The translations under genes and the position numbers were made by a program. From the NCBI GenBank assembly GCA_945957555.1, contig CAMFLX010000001.1:92759-156758 (forward strand): a stretch of 64,000 bases of DNA, in the 5' to 3' direction. This document shows positions 8,635 to 17,178 of the stretch, in pieces; the stretch's first letter is position 1; every line of letters begins with the position of its first letter. The notes beneath the pieces are model-generated. The model was not told the DNA's origin and made no database searches. It saw nothing but the letters and a program-made list of their open reading frames with translations. The stretch is from an uncultured Cytophagales bacterium. GTDB lineage: Bacteria; Bacteroidota; Bacteroidia; Cytophagales; UBA9547.

Positions 8635-9933
8635 TTATTTTAATTTCGAGTATTGAACTTTTAAAAAGAAATTTTTAGGGTTTTGAGAGCCGTCCCCTAG
8701 TGTAACAACTCCTAAAGCATTTGATTCAATGATCAAATCTCTGATGGTCAATCTACCATCTATTAGATTCTGAATATACTCAGTAACGTCAATTTTATAG
8801 CTTTCATCAACTGTATCATAGTATGAAGAAATGAGGTATGAACCAAAAACAGTAGAGTACATATAGTATTGGTTATTAAACAATACCTCCTTATTGTCTT
8901 TGTTAGAATATCGTAGATAAAAGGCTTCTGGACTATAATAATTGTCTGGAAACTGATTCAAATTTTTTGGTGCCTTCAGAATAATCTCTGCTTTGTTGAT
9001 AAGCACGTTATCATTGTGGGTACCAATTGTAGCGTCTAAGCTTGGGATGGAAACTTTTCCATTGAGTGAGGAAAAATGTTGTAGGTATACAAATCCATTA
9101 TTGTCTGTTGATTTTAGAGTATCTCTATTTTTTAGATTAGACAATTTGTTTTTAAAAACAGTGTTAAAGGAGCTGAGGTTATATGAAATATAACCCCCGT
9201 TGGTTGGGCTAAGAACCAGTGAATAAGGTCCAACGCCGTTGACAGAGTAGTACATAGTAATATTAATAGCACTTCTGTTAATAAGTAACAGCCCATTTTT
9301 AGTACCATTGCTTCCTGTAAAGACAAGGCCTTTCATAATTCGGCTAAAAGCGGTATCAGAGCTCGTATTTTTTACTGCATCTAAAATTTCCTGACCATAA
9401 AAAGGGGCAACGCTCATATATATAGATGAGCTGCTAGACCTATAATTTGAAGGCGAAAAAGTAGCCTTAGCTACGATAGAATCTTCATTAGTTTCATAAT
9501 CAAAACTTTGAAAAGCATATTTTTTAGCAGTGTCAAGTACTTGCTTGGTCTTGTATACCTTTAGGTTAAAGTCTTGAAGGGTGTCCCCATAAATATAACT
9601 TATACCGTTGATTTTAATAATCATTGAATCATATTTGGCATCCTTATCAATTTGGGTAGTCAAATAATTTAATTTAGTAAAGGTTATTATATTGTTGGAT
9701 GCAACATCAGTATGATCTAAATCTCCAACGAGAAAAGTGCCTAGATACCTAGTTACACCAGAATCGATTTTTAAGGTAGACATTACTAAAGGTATGGTGT
9801 CTGAGTAGACACCAACCTTTTCATTGTTTGGGACAAATTCTTGTCCTAAATTTCGTTTTGATTTACAAGCACTAAAGAATACTAAAAAAGAAGATAATGC
9901 AAAAAAATATAGGGTCTTAGCCTGCAAGTTCAT
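8635..9933 (-). CDS. DUF4270 family surface lipoprotein
   Basis: A Bacteroidota-specific lipoprotein family of unknown role. The frame is open from 9975, but the start at 9933 gives a clean lipoprotein signal (hydrophobic FFALSSFLVFFSAC with the lipid-modified Cys), so I use it; this start overlaps the upstream glycogen-synthase-like gene by 17 bases. After the Cys the mature protein begins with KSKRNLGQEFVPNN, a typical DUF4270 opening, and is rich in beta-strand sequence up to the C-terminus. The family is commonly found beside this short GT5 protein and glmS in Bacteroidota, which I know from the group rather than from this sequence. Function is not established. Confidence 0.85.
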   Translation of the reverse strand: MNLQAKTLYFFALSSFLVFFSACKSKRNLGQEFVPNNEKVGVYSDTIPLVMSTLKIDSGVTRYLGTFLVGDLDHTDVASNNIITFTKLNYLTTQIDKDAKYDSMIIKINGISYIYGDTLQDFNLKVYKTKQVLDTAKKYAFQSFDYETNEDSIVAKATFSPSNYRSSSSSIYMSVAPFYGQEILDAVKNTSSDTAFSRIMKGLVFTGSNGTKNGLLLINRSAINITMYYSVNGVGPYSLVLSPTNGGYISYNLSSFNTVFKNKLSNLKNRDTLKSTDNNGFVYLQHFSSLNGKVSIPSLDATIGTHNDNVLINKAEIILKAPKNLNQFPDNYYSPEAFYLRYSNKDNKEVLFNNQYYMYSTVFGSYLISSYYDTVDESYKIDVTEYIQNLIDGRLTIRDLIIESNALGVVTLGDGSQNPKNFFLKVQYSKLK

Positions 9934-10726
9934 TATACAAATTATAATATGTTTCAGAATTATTTCCTTCCTCAATACATAGGGAAAGCGTCTTTTGTGG
10001 CTTTACTTCATCAAATAAGTTCTCTATTCCTTCCATGACATGATTTCCACGTATTACGGCATCAGCATATTCCATGCCCATTTTTAAGAAACCATCATAG
10101 TCGCAATTTGCCAAAGGTTTTAGCTTAGTATCATCAATATCGATCATTTTGATCTTGTTGATGATATCGTTTTTGAACTTATGATTAAACCTACTGTCAT
10201 AAACGCTAAAAACTGATTTAGTATTTTTGAAGATAGGATCTTTTTTGTAAGTTGTCTTTAGATAAAGAGGAATAAGGCTCGTCATCCAGTCATTACAATG
10301 AACAATATCTGGAGCCCAGCCTAATTTCTTAATTGTTTCAAGTACACCTTTACAAAAGAAGATAGCCCTCTCATCATTATCTTCATAGAACTTATCGTCT
10401 TTATCGTGAAATACAGACTTTCTTTGAAAATAGTCTTCGTTGTCGATAAAATAGACTTGAAGCTTTGCATTTGGTACTGAAGCAACTTTAATAATCAGGG
10501 GTTTTTCGTCATCACCAATTGAGATATTGATGCCAGAAAGCCTAACTACTTCATGCAATTTATTTTTTCTTTCATTAATAAGTCCAAAACGTGGAATGAG
10601 AATCCGGATTTCCATGCCTTTTTCTTGCATAGCTTGTGGAAGAGACCTAACAAAATCTGCAACCTTGGATGTCTGTAAGAATGGATTTATTTCGCTTGCT
10701 GCGTAAAGGATTTTTAATTTTGACAT
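9917..10726 (-). CDS. Short glycogen/starch-synthase-like protein (GT5 N-domain only)
   Basis: Matches the N-terminal Rossmann domain of glycogen synthase: LKILYAASEINPFLQTSKVADFVRSL, RILIPRFGLINERKNKLHEV and DIVHCNDWMTSLIPLYLK. The protein ends at 269 residues, so the C-terminal GT1-type domain of true GlgA (about 480-500 residues) is absent. The usual KTGGL ADP-glucose contact is replaced here by TSKVA. Catalysis as a normal glycogen synthase is therefore unlikely, although a standalone form like this is widespread in Bacteroidota. It is divergent from panC across an 85-bp gap and is followed by the DUF4270 lipoprotein with overlapping ends. A sensing or scaffold role is possible but unproven. 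Confidence 0.8.
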   Translation of the reverse strand: MSKLKILYAASEINPFLQTSKVADFVRSLPQAMQEKGMEIRILIPRFGLINERKNKLHEVVRLSGINISIGDDEKPLIIKVASVPNAKLQVYFIDNEDYFQRKSVFHDKDDKFYEDNDERAIFFCKGVLETIKKLGWAPDIVHCNDWMTSLIPLYLKTTYKKDPIFKNTKSVFSVYDSRFNHKFKNDIINKIKMIDIDDTKLKPLANCDYDGFLKMGMEYADAVIRGNHVMEGIENLFDEVKPQKTLSLCIEEGNNSETYYNLYNELAG

Positions 10727-10774
10727 AGGAGCTAAAAAGACGTGTTCAAGTCAACCGTACGTTAAATCGGCTTA

Positions 10775-10805
10775 CAAAATTAAAAAAAAAAACGCAAAAA
10801 TTCAA
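10775..10805 (-). promoter_or_regulatory. Promoter for the glycogen-synthase-like / DUF4270 transcript
   Basis: Minus-strand TAATTTTG (10782-10775) with TTG 20 bases upstream (10805-10803). It lies in the divergent gap and leaves a leader of about 45 bases. Confidence 0.5.
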
Positions 10806-10825
10806 TTATTATTGAAAATAAAATA

Positions 10826-10833
10826 TAATTTTG
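10826..10833 (+). promoter_or_regulatory. -7 box for panC; supports the internal start codon
   Basis: TAATTTTG matches TAnnTTTG. It lies inside the frame that would begin at 10812, so transcription would start near 10837, downstream of that codon. This favours ATG 10866 as the real panC start. The -33 element is not obvious. Confidence 0.45.
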
Positions 10834-10865
10834 ACGTTTTACCCTTTTCATGTTCTCTCCAGCTG

Positions 10866-11702
10866 ATGCTCGTTTTTGATAAAATTGCCGCTTTCAAAGA
10901 TCACTTAAATCAATACTCTAAAGGCTCTATTATTGGATTTGTTCCTACCATGGGCGCATTACATGAGGGACATTTGCATTTAGTTTCTGAAGCAAAAAAA
11001 AGTTGTAATATTGTAGTCGTTTCGATATTTGTAAATCCTTTACAATTTAATAATTCTAGTGATTTTGATAAATATCCTATAACTATAGAAAAAGATAAAG
11101 CATTATTGGAAGAAATAAAATGTGATTTGCTGTTTATTCCTAATGCAACAGAAATATATTCGCAGAAAACAAGATTGAAGTTTGATTTTGGTACTTTAGA
11201 ACAAGTGATGGAAGGCAAATTTAGGCCTGGTCATTTTAACGGTGTTGCTATTGTGCTCTCAAAACTTTTTCATATCGTGAGCCCAACGATAGTTTATTTT
11301 GGCCAAAAGGATTTTCAGCAATGTGCCGTAGTGAAAACTTTAATAGAAGATTTATCTTTTAATATGAAGATGATTACCGTACCAACAGTCCGTGAGGCAA
11401 GTGGTTTGGCTATGTCGTCTAGAAATCAACGTTTGAGCCAAGAAGGTTTGAGTAAAGCTTCTTCAATATTTGCGGGGCTGAGTCAAGGTATGCAGGTTCT
11501 AAAGGAAACAAGGAATAAAACTAAAACAAAAGAACAAATTCAGAAGATTGTTGAAGCTGCGTGTATTGAGGTTGAGTATATAGAAATTGCTGATCCGAAA
11601 ACGCTCTTACCTGCTGATACAGATTTACGCCAAATGGTAATTTGTTTCGCAGGCTTTCTGGAAGGGGTGAGATTGATCGACAATATCGTTGTAGATTTGT
11701 AA
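10866..11702 (+). CDS. panC: Pantothenate synthetase
   Basis: Joins pantoate and beta-alanine with ATP to make pantothenate, the precursor of coenzyme A. The nucleotidyltransferase fold shows FVPTMGALHEGHLHLV (HxGH-type motif), VSIFVNPLQF, GHFNGVAIVLSKLF, FGQKDFQQ and the KMSKS-like MSSRNQRLS loop. The frame is open from 10812, but the first 18 residues are not family-like and the -7 box lies inside them, so the start at 10866 (MLVFDKIAAF) is preferred, giving 278 residues. It is followed two bases later by the cysteine desulfurase gene. panD, which makes beta-alanine and often follows panC directly, is instead at 23370. Confidence 0.93.
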   Translation: MLVFDKIAAFKDHLNQYSKGSIIGFVPTMGALHEGHLHLVSEAKKSCNIVVVSIFVNPLQFNNSSDFDKYPITIEKDKALLEEIKCDLLFIPNATEIYSQKTRLKFDFGTLEQVMEGKFRPGHFNGVAIVLSKLFHIVSPTIVYFGQKDFQQCAVVKTLIEDLSFNMKMITVPTVREASGLAMSSRNQRLSQEGLSKASSIFAGLSQGMQVLKETRNKTKTKEQIQKIVEAACIEVEYIEIADPKTLLPADTDLRQMVICFAGFLEGVRLIDNIVVDL

Positions 11703-11704
11703 CA

Positions 11705-12847
11705 ATGAACAAAGTATATCTTGATAACGCAGCGACTACTGCTCTTGATGCTAGGGTATTAGAGCTTATGCTACCTTATCTACAAAACACTTATGGCAAT
11801 CCCTCATCAGTGCATGGTTATGGTCGCGAGGCTAGAACATTAATAGAGAAAGCAAGAAGGAAAGTTGCCGAATTGTTAAGCGTTTCTCCGTCCGAAATTT
11901 TTTTTACTTCTGGAGCAACTGAGTCCAACAATACCATATTGTTTGGAAATGTACTGCATAATGGCATCAAACACATTATTACATCACCAATAGAACATCA
12001 CGCTGTTTTACATACGGTGCAATATTTGGAAAAAATGGGGTGGTGTAAGGTAAGCTATGTAAAATTAGATCCGAAAGGTGGAGTTGATCTAGAAGATCTT
12101 GAAAATCAAACCAAGAAACATCCTAATAGTTTGGTTTCCCTTATGCATGCCAACAATGAAATTGGCAACTTGATTGATTTAGCATTGGTAGCGAATATTT
12201 GCAAAGAAAACCAATGTCTTCTACACTCAGATACAGTTCAAACTATTGGACAAGTTAAACATGACTTAAAAAATACGCCACTAGATTTTATGGTGGGCTC
12301 TGCCCATAAGTTTTATGGACCTAAAGGTGTGGGCTTTTTATATTCCAAAAATCCCATTGCGCCTTTTATCCATGGTGGTGCACAAGAAAGAAATGTGCGC
12401 GGAGGTACCGAAAACCTTCATGGAATTATTGGTTTGGCAAAGGCTATGGAAATAAGCTATGCCGAAATGGAAGCTAACCAAAACAGAACCCTTTATCTCA
12501 AAAGATTATTAATAGAATCCTTACAACAGAATATACCAGATGTAGTTTTTAATGGGTATTCTAATGATGTGGAAAAAAGCATTCATAAAATAGTAAGTAT
12601 CACTTTGCCAAATTCGCAGAATAGTGATTTGATTCTTTTCAGTTTGGATATAGAAGGCATTTATGTTTCAGGAGGAAGTGCTTGTACGAGTGGTTCACTC
12701 ATTGGTTCGCACGTACTTAATGAACTTCATCCAGGCTCTGAAAACTCTGTTCTAAGATTTTCTATTGGAAAAGACAATACAGAGGAAGAAATTTTAAATG
12801 CGGTTGCCGTGCTTCAAAAAATTTATCAAAACAACCAAGGGAAATAG
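11705..12847 (+). CDS. Cysteine desulfurase (IscS/NifS-like)
   Basis: A PLP enzyme that takes sulfur from cysteine as a persulfide for Fe-S cluster assembly or tRNA thiolation. The start at ATG 11705 (MNKVYLDNAATT) is the family start; the longer frame from 11642 only adds sequence overlapping panC. Key features: YGNPSSVHGYGREAR, TSGATESNN, the PLP lysine in SAHKFYGPKG (Lys202) and the persulfide cysteine in SGGSACTSG (Cys327), spaced as in group I IscS enzymes. The 380-residue length is normal. It begins two bases after the panC stop and is probably co-transcribed. No IscU, IscA or SufE partner is nearby. Confidence 0.93.
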   Translation: MNKVYLDNAATTALDARVLELMLPYLQNTYGNPSSVHGYGREARTLIEKARRKVAELLSVSPSEIFFTSGATESNNTILFGNVLHNGIKHIITSPIEHHAVLHTVQYLEKMGWCKVSYVKLDPKGGVDLEDLENQTKKHPNSLVSLMHANNEIGNLIDLALVANICKENQCLLHSDTVQTIGQVKHDLKNTPLDFMVGSAHKFYGPKGVGFLYSKNPIAPFIHGGAQERNVRGGTENLHGIIGLAKAMEISYAEMEANQNRTLYLKRLLIESLQQNIPDVVFNGYSNDVEKSIHKIVSITLPNSQNSDLILFSLDIEGIYVSGGSACTSGSLIGSHVLNELHPGSENSVLRFSIGKDNTEEEILNAVAVLQKIYQNNQGK

Positions 12848-12980
12848 ATTTCAAGAAGAGGGTATTGTTTTCTCTATTGGAATATAAATGTCTCTGGTTT
12901 TGTACACCAAAGGAAGCAATAACGTGAGGTATACTATGTAAACCTAAATAAGATAGATTTTAGACTATTCATCATTCTTT

Positions 12981-13011
12981 TTTGAAATTATATTTTGCTA
13001 GACTAAATTTG
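12981..13011 (+). promoter_or_regulatory. Promoter of glyA (TTTG-N19-TAAATTTG)
   Basis: TTTG at 12981-12984 and TAAATTTG at 13004-13011 are separated by exactly 19 bases, matching the Bacteroidota sigma-70 consensus at both elements. Transcription is expected near 13015, giving a leader of about 20 bases. Confidence 0.75.
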
Positions 13012-13034
13012 TAGCTCAGATATCAAAATAAACA

Positions 13035-14321
13035 ATGGCTAATTCAGTAATCAAAGACACCGAGATTTTCAATCTTATAGAACAAGAGAAGAAACGTCAG
13101 CTTCATGGCGTGGAACTTATTGCTTCTGAAAACTATGTTTCAGAGCAAGTAATGTTGGCACAGGGGAGTGTGCTTACCAACAAATATGCCGAAGGCCTTC
13201 CTGGTAAACGTTACTATGGAGGTTGTGAAGTGGTGGATCAAACTGAGCAAATAGCCATTGACAGATTGAAATCGCTTTTTGGACTTGAGTGGGCCAATGT
13301 GCAACCACACTCTGGTGCACAAGCAAATGCTGCCGTAATGTTGGCGGTTATTAACCCAGGAGACAAAATACTGGGTTTTGACCTTTCTCATGGTGGTCAC
13401 TTAACACATGGATCTCCTGTAAACTTTTCGGGCAAGCTATATCAACCATTCTTTTATGGTGTTGAAGAAGCTACAGGTCTTATAGACTGGAACAAAGTAG
13501 AAGAAACTGCCAAAAGGGAAAAACCAAAATTGATTATCTGTGGTGCATCAGCATATTCTCGTGATTGGGACTACGCAAAACTCCGTCAAATAGCTGATTC
13601 AGTAGGTGCTCTTTTGATGGCTGATATTTCACATCCTGCAGGGCTGATCGCAAAAGGTCTATTGAATAATCCAATCCCACATTGCCATATAGTAACTACT
13701 ACCACTCACAAGACATTAAGAGGGCCAAGAGGTGGTGTGATTATGATGGGTAAAGATTTTGAAAACCCATGGGGTCATAAAACGCCAAAAGGTGAAATAA
13801 AAATGATGTCTAACTTGTTGGATATGGGTGTATTTCCTGGTACTCAAGGGGGGCCATTGGAGCACGTGATCGCAGCAAAAGCTGTCGCTTTTGGTGAAGC
13901 GCTTACTCCTGAATATACTGAATATGTGAAGCAGGTGAAGAAAAATGCAGCTGCCATGAATCAGTTTTTTGTAAGCAAAGGTTACAAAGTAATCTCAGGG
14001 GGCACTGACAATCACTTAATGTTGATAGATCTACGTTCTAAAAACCTTACTGGAAAGATTGCAGAAAACACCCTTGTGAAAGCAGACATCACCATCAATA
14101 AAAACATGGTACCTTTTGATGATAAATCACCATTTGTAACATCAGGAATGCGTGTGGGTACTGCAGCCATGACCACTAGAGGGTTGAAAGAAGATGATAT
14201 GGGTCGCATAGCATCTTATATGGATGAGGCATTGATGAATCATGAAAATGAATCAAAACTTTCAGCGATTAGGTTAGAAATCAACAAATGGATGGAAAAT
14301 TATCCGCTGTTTAAAATGTAG
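13035..14321 (+). CDS. glyA: Serine hydroxymethyltransferase
   Basis: A PLP enzyme interconverting serine and glycine with tetrahydrofolate, the main source of one-carbon units. The protein has the usual opening ([31 protein letters not shown]), the PLP lysine in the [14 protein letters not shown] signature (Lys226), and the [13 protein letters not shown] segment. Length of 428 residues is standard. It has its own well-formed promoter and is followed 26 bases after the stop by a 129-bp inverted-repeat element whose left end can fold as a terminator. Confidence 0.97.
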   Translation: MANSVIKDTEIFNLIEQEKKRQLHGVELIASENYVSEQVMLAQGSVLTNKYAEGLPGKRYYGGCEVVDQTEQIAIDRLKSLFGLEWANVQPHSGAQANAAVMLAVINPGDKILGFDLSHGGHLTHGSPVNFSGKLYQPFFYGVEEATGLIDWNKVEETAKREKPKLIICGASAYSRDWDYAKLRQIADSVGALLMADISHPAGLIAKGLLNNPIPHCHIVTTTTHKTLRGPRGGVIMMGKDFENPWGHKTPKGEIKMMSNLLDMGVFPGTQGGPLEHVIAAKAVAFGEALTPEYTEYVKQVKKNAAAMNQFFVSKGYKVISGGTDNHLMLIDLRSKNLTGKIAENTLVKADITINKNMVPFDDKSPFVTSGMRVGTAAMTTRGLKEDDMGRIASYMDEALMNHENESKLSAIRLEINKWMENYPLFKM

Positions 14322-14347
14322 TACTATTAGCCAGATAGAATTGAAAA

Positions 14348-14476
14348 GAGGCTGTCCAAAAAGGGCAGCCTCATGTTTTTTAGTGCAATTTAATACTTAT
14401 TAAATGGTCATATATCGATATGGCTCTTGAAATAATCCAATTAAAAATTTCGTTTTTGACCTTTTCGGACAGCCTC
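14348..14476. mobile_element. 129-bp MITE-like repeat, copy 1
   Basis: This element and the one at 56875-57003 are the same length and align without gaps at about 91% identity (12 mismatches by hand count). Both ends carry a terminal inverted repeat: GAGGCTGTCC plus AAAAAGG on the left, and its near-complement CCTTTTCGGACAGCCTC on the right. The termini resemble those of IS1182-type insertion sequences, which suggests a non-autonomous derivative, but that link is from memory. No transposase is encoded and I see no convincing target duplication. It sits between the convergent 3' ends of glyA and the zinc-ribbon gene; the left end (GAGGCTG ... CAGCCTC then a T-run) could terminate glyA. Confidence 0.75.
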
Positions 14477-14479
14477 TTT

Positions 14480-14740
14480 TTATCTTAATACATATACCTC
14501 CTTTTCAAGCGCTTCCCGAATCTGTTGTTTGATGGCTTCGTCCAGACCCTTATACCAATCTATATGGGGTGACCATTGACTACATGCAGGACATTGTGTG
14601 TCTTTCCATCGTTCCTTACAGTTGGGACTTATACCACCTGTGTCAAACGTATTCCAAGCATGACCACAAGTGCAATTCCAGTGAGGGCCACCATCAGGTT
14701 CCCATTCACATACAGGGCATTCTATTTTAATATGATCCAT
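14480..14740 (-). CDS. Small zinc-ribbon-type protein
   Basis: A protein of 86 residues starting MDHIKIECPVC; two extra codons are open upstream to 14746. It contains CPVC, a CTCGHAWNTFDTGG segment, a further Cys near residue 50 and CPAC, so two Cys4-type zinc sites are likely. The hydrophilic C-terminal helix (LDEAIKQQIREALEKEV) has no other recognisable feature. Similar small Cys-rich proteins are common hypothetical genes in Bacteroidota. Its role is unknown; nucleic-acid or protein binding would be typical of zinc ribbons. Its stop codon is three bases from the end of the repeat element. Cys patterning and codon periodicity make it a real gene rather than a shadow. Confidence 0.75.
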   Translation of the reverse strand: MDHIKIECPVCEWEPDGGPHWNCTCGHAWNTFDTGGISPNCKERWKDTQCPACSQWSPHIDWYKGLDEAIKQQIREALEKEVYVLR

Positions 14741-14819
14741 AAGCAAACCAGAACATTTGTATCAGACAATTTAGTCAAAAACTCTTGAATTATAAACAGT
14801 CTCATGTAGATTTTGACCC

Positions 14820-15255
14820 TTAAGGCTCTAAAACTTTCTTGAGCTCACTCATTACTATGTCCCAGTGTTGCCATGCTTTGCTTCTACTTTCTTCAGTCTT
14901 GAATTTATCTTCTTGATAAATAATTACTTGTGTATTGTTATTATCAATACTTGAAAGCCCATAAGAATGCATGGAATAGTATTCTGGTTTATCTGGAAGA
15001 CCTGTACGATCGCTCCAATGACTTATAGTCAATTCCTTTTCGGGAATCATGTTTTCTATAATGCCCTTATCAAGACACTTTTCTCCTTGCTATTCACCGG
15101 CGTAGTGGATGGTGCTTCCTACTTTCCAGTCAGACACAGCCTCAGTGCCAAAGAAATACTGTTAATGATTTTCGGATTGATCAGAGCCTCCCATACCTTT
15201 GCTATAGCTGCTAGTATAGTGTACGATTTTTGTATGTGTTTGCCATGACAGCCAT
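14820..15255 (-). pseudogene. Decayed AHSA1/SRPBCC-domain gene
   Basis: An open stretch at 14820-15050 encodes only the C-terminal half of an AHSA1-type SRPBCC protein (LTISHWSDRTGLPDKPEYYS ... AWQHWDIVMSELKKVLE). Upstream on the same strand the missing N-terminal half is still readable but broken. A segment with AAIAKVWEALINPKIIN is in one frame, and FFGTEAVSDWKVGSTIHYAGE continues in another, with the frame change near 15160. An in-frame TAG at 15090-15092 stands where the family has Trp (GEW-QGEK). A further frame change is likely near 15215. At least one nonsense and one or two frameshift lesions therefore disrupt it. Intact relatives are small ligand-binding or Hsp90-activator-like proteins. 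Confidence 0.8.
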
Positions 15256-15314
15256 ATCCTTCTCTATTTATAACTAAAGATATAACAGCAGCATCTCAAT
15301 TTTGTTTTACCAGT

Positions 15315-16712
15315 CTATTTCTCCTGATAATGGTAAATTTTTATGGGTTTTTCGGCTATCAGTTTCGATTTTTTTAAAAAACTTTTGATGATATTTTGAG
15401 AATCTTGTGTGTCGTAACAGATCTCTAAAGAAGACTTTAGAGCATCGAACTCAGAAACTTCGTGACTATCATCCACAAAACCATACCCAAGAAAGCGACC
15501 ATTTTCAACCATTACAAAACCCTTCTCTTCTTTCTCCCTTCCCTCTGTTTTGATCAGAAAGGTGTTTTGAAGAGAAACCCCATCAAAAGCTTCGATTACT
15601 TTTTGATTATAATTTTCTACATCTATGTTTCCTTCACAAATAGGGCACTTGGTTCCGAAAGGGTTTTGGTAGCTACATCTAATCCTGCTATCAATGACCC
15701 CGCAAAGTCTAAGACACAAGCCATGTTCATGCACCTTACCGAGGACATAGTTCATTGCTTCAGCATTGGTACTAAACCCTACAAAAGGTTTATCCCGCTT
15801 GCCAACTTTATTGATCACAATCCTAGTGAACCCAGTCTGGTCGGTGTAGCGGTACAATCCATAGTTGAGCGTAAAAGTCTTGTTGCTGATATTATATTTT
15901 GGGTAATGTTTTTTAATGGCTTCATTTTCCAACAGTAAAGAAATCAACTCATTGCCTGTCGTTTTATAGCTCACATCATAGATAGAATTTAGAAACATAT
16001 CCCTATTCTTTGTATGAGTTGCCCCAAGAAAGTGTTGCCTCACTCTATCTTTGATATTAATAGCTTTTCCAACATATACGACTTTACCTTGTTGGTCGTG
16101 AAAGAAATAAACGCCCTGTGCGCATGGAAGATTTTCAAACGATTCCAATGCAATATGAGGGGGCATACGCATCTCTTTGTTTCTGTTTTTGAAAAAGTCT
16201 GCCAATACTTCTGTTGCATTGTCTTGCGACAAGAGCTGGGTGAGCAATTTTGCGGTAGCCTCAGCATCACCGAAGGCTCGGTGTCTTCCTTCGATCGTAA
16301 TGCCTCTCGCGGAACATAGCGTTCCCAAGCTATAGCTACGATAACCAGGGAGCAGCTTCCTGCTTAACCTTACAGTACATAGCTTCTTCCTTACAAAATC
16401 AACATTGAGCTCGGCGAATTCCTTTTTGACAAACGAAAGGTCAAAATTGACATTGTGCGCTACAAAGATTTTGTCTTTGGTTAGCTCATAAACCCGCTCA
16501 GCGATTTCCTTAAAGGAAGGAGCTCGCTTGACGTCATTATCTGTAATACCAGTAAGAGAGCTAATAAATGCAGGAATTTTGACGCCAGGATTGACTAGGC
16601 TCGAAAAGCTTTCTACAATGCTAGTACCATCATGAATTACGACCGCAATCTCAATGATTTTATGATCTGCCGCATTCCCCCCTGTGGTTTCAATATCTAC
16701 GACTGCATACAT
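15315..16712 (-). CDS. DEDDh exonuclease - GIY-YIG endonuclease fusion protein
   Basis: Two nuclease domains in one 465-residue protein. Residues 1-165 form a DnaQ/epsilon-like 3'-5' exonuclease: VVDIETTGG supplies the Asp-Glu pair, VAHNVNFDLSF the second Asp, and HRAFGDAEAT the final His and Asp. Residues about 195-290 form a GIY-YIG domain as in UvrC (GVYFFHDQQGKVVYVGKAINIKDRV, then ENEAIKKHYPKYN). The C-terminal 170 residues include Cys pairs (RCSYQNPFGTKCPICEG) that could bind zinc. The fusion is known in Bacteroidota and Actinobacteria and is usually assigned to DNA repair. It is a single gene with no clear partner; pcrA starts 467 bases away on the other strand. Confidence 0.88.
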   Translation of the reverse strand: MYAVVDIETTGGNAADHKIIEIAVVIHDGTSIVESFSSLVNPGVKIPAFISSLTGITDNDVKRAPSFKEIAERVYELTKDKIFVAHNVNFDLSFVKKEFAELNVDFVRKKLCTVRLSRKLLPGYRSYSLGTLCSARGITIEGRHRAFGDAEATAKLLTQLLSQDNATEVLADFFKNRNKEMRMPPHIALESFENLPCAQGVYFFHDQQGKVVYVGKAINIKDRVRQHFLGATHTKNRDMFLNSIYDVSYKTTGNELISLLLENEAIKKHYPKYNISNKTFTLNYGLYRYTDQTGFTRIVINKVGKRDKPFVGFSTNAEAMNYVLGKVHEHGLCLRLCGVIDSRIRCSYQNPFGTKCPICEGNIDVENYNQKVIEAFDGVSLQNTFLIKTEGREKEEKGFVMVENGRFLGYGFVDDSHEVSEFDALKSSLEICYDTQDSQNIIKSFLKKSKLIAEKPIKIYHYQEK

Positions 16713-17178
16713 TATTACTAGTTTTTGAAATGGAATCGGACAAGAATGCCCTCAAAGACTTTCTGTAACAGTTTTTGAGGGAAAATAATTTATTCTTGTT
16801 CAATATTTTGTAAGATAATTATTTAACGCACTTGTTTAAGAATTTCAAGATAGAATTATATCAATTTGAGAATCAACGTTGTGGTTTTAGCTATACTTTC
16901 CTGCACTTGTATGATGGCATCTCTAATTGATTTTAACAAAATACAATTGTATGGGAGCACCTCCATTTTAGAGCTGTAATTATATCCATGCAGGATCACA
17001 CCTCTAGCTACTGACGGGGTTCTACATTAACTAAATGGCATTGAATAATTATTTTACTTAGTAGTATCGTTAATAAAGGGCTTATTATCAATGTTTGGAA
17101 ACTGGGAAACAAAAATTCTGGTTTACAGATAATCTCCAAGGCTACTAGATTTAAACCTATATTCTTCGTAATTTTGTA
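16713..17178. other. Intergenic region, 466 bp, between divergent repair genes
   Basis: No supported gene, RNA or repeat is visible. Both flanking genes start here, so their promoters should lie inside. One TAnnTTTG match (TAATTTTG, 17169-17176) is immediately before the pcrA start. A 37-codon minus-strand frame near 16970 has no recognisable family. The length is unusual for this gene-dense window and may hold degraded coding sequence. Confidence 0.5.
17169..17176 (+). promoter_or_regulatory. Possible -7 box abutting the pcrA start
   Basis: TAATTTTG matches TAnnTTTG but ends two bases before the first ATG, so transcription would begin at about the start codon. It is either a leaderless promoter or a chance match; no -33 TTG is seen. 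Confidence 0.25.

Noticed and set aside
10812-10865. Extended N-terminus of panC
   Set aside because: The -7 box at 10826-10833 lies inside it and the residues are unlike the PanC family start.
15462-16319. Plus-strand frames of 158 and 101 codons antisense to the exonuclease/GIY-YIG gene
   Set aside because: The minus-strand gene has clear catalytic motifs through this region; the antisense frames have none.
16860-16970. A 37-codon minus-strand frame in the 466-bp gap upstream of pcrA
   Set aside because: No family resemblance, no promoter or conserved pattern; most likely chance in AT-rich DNA.
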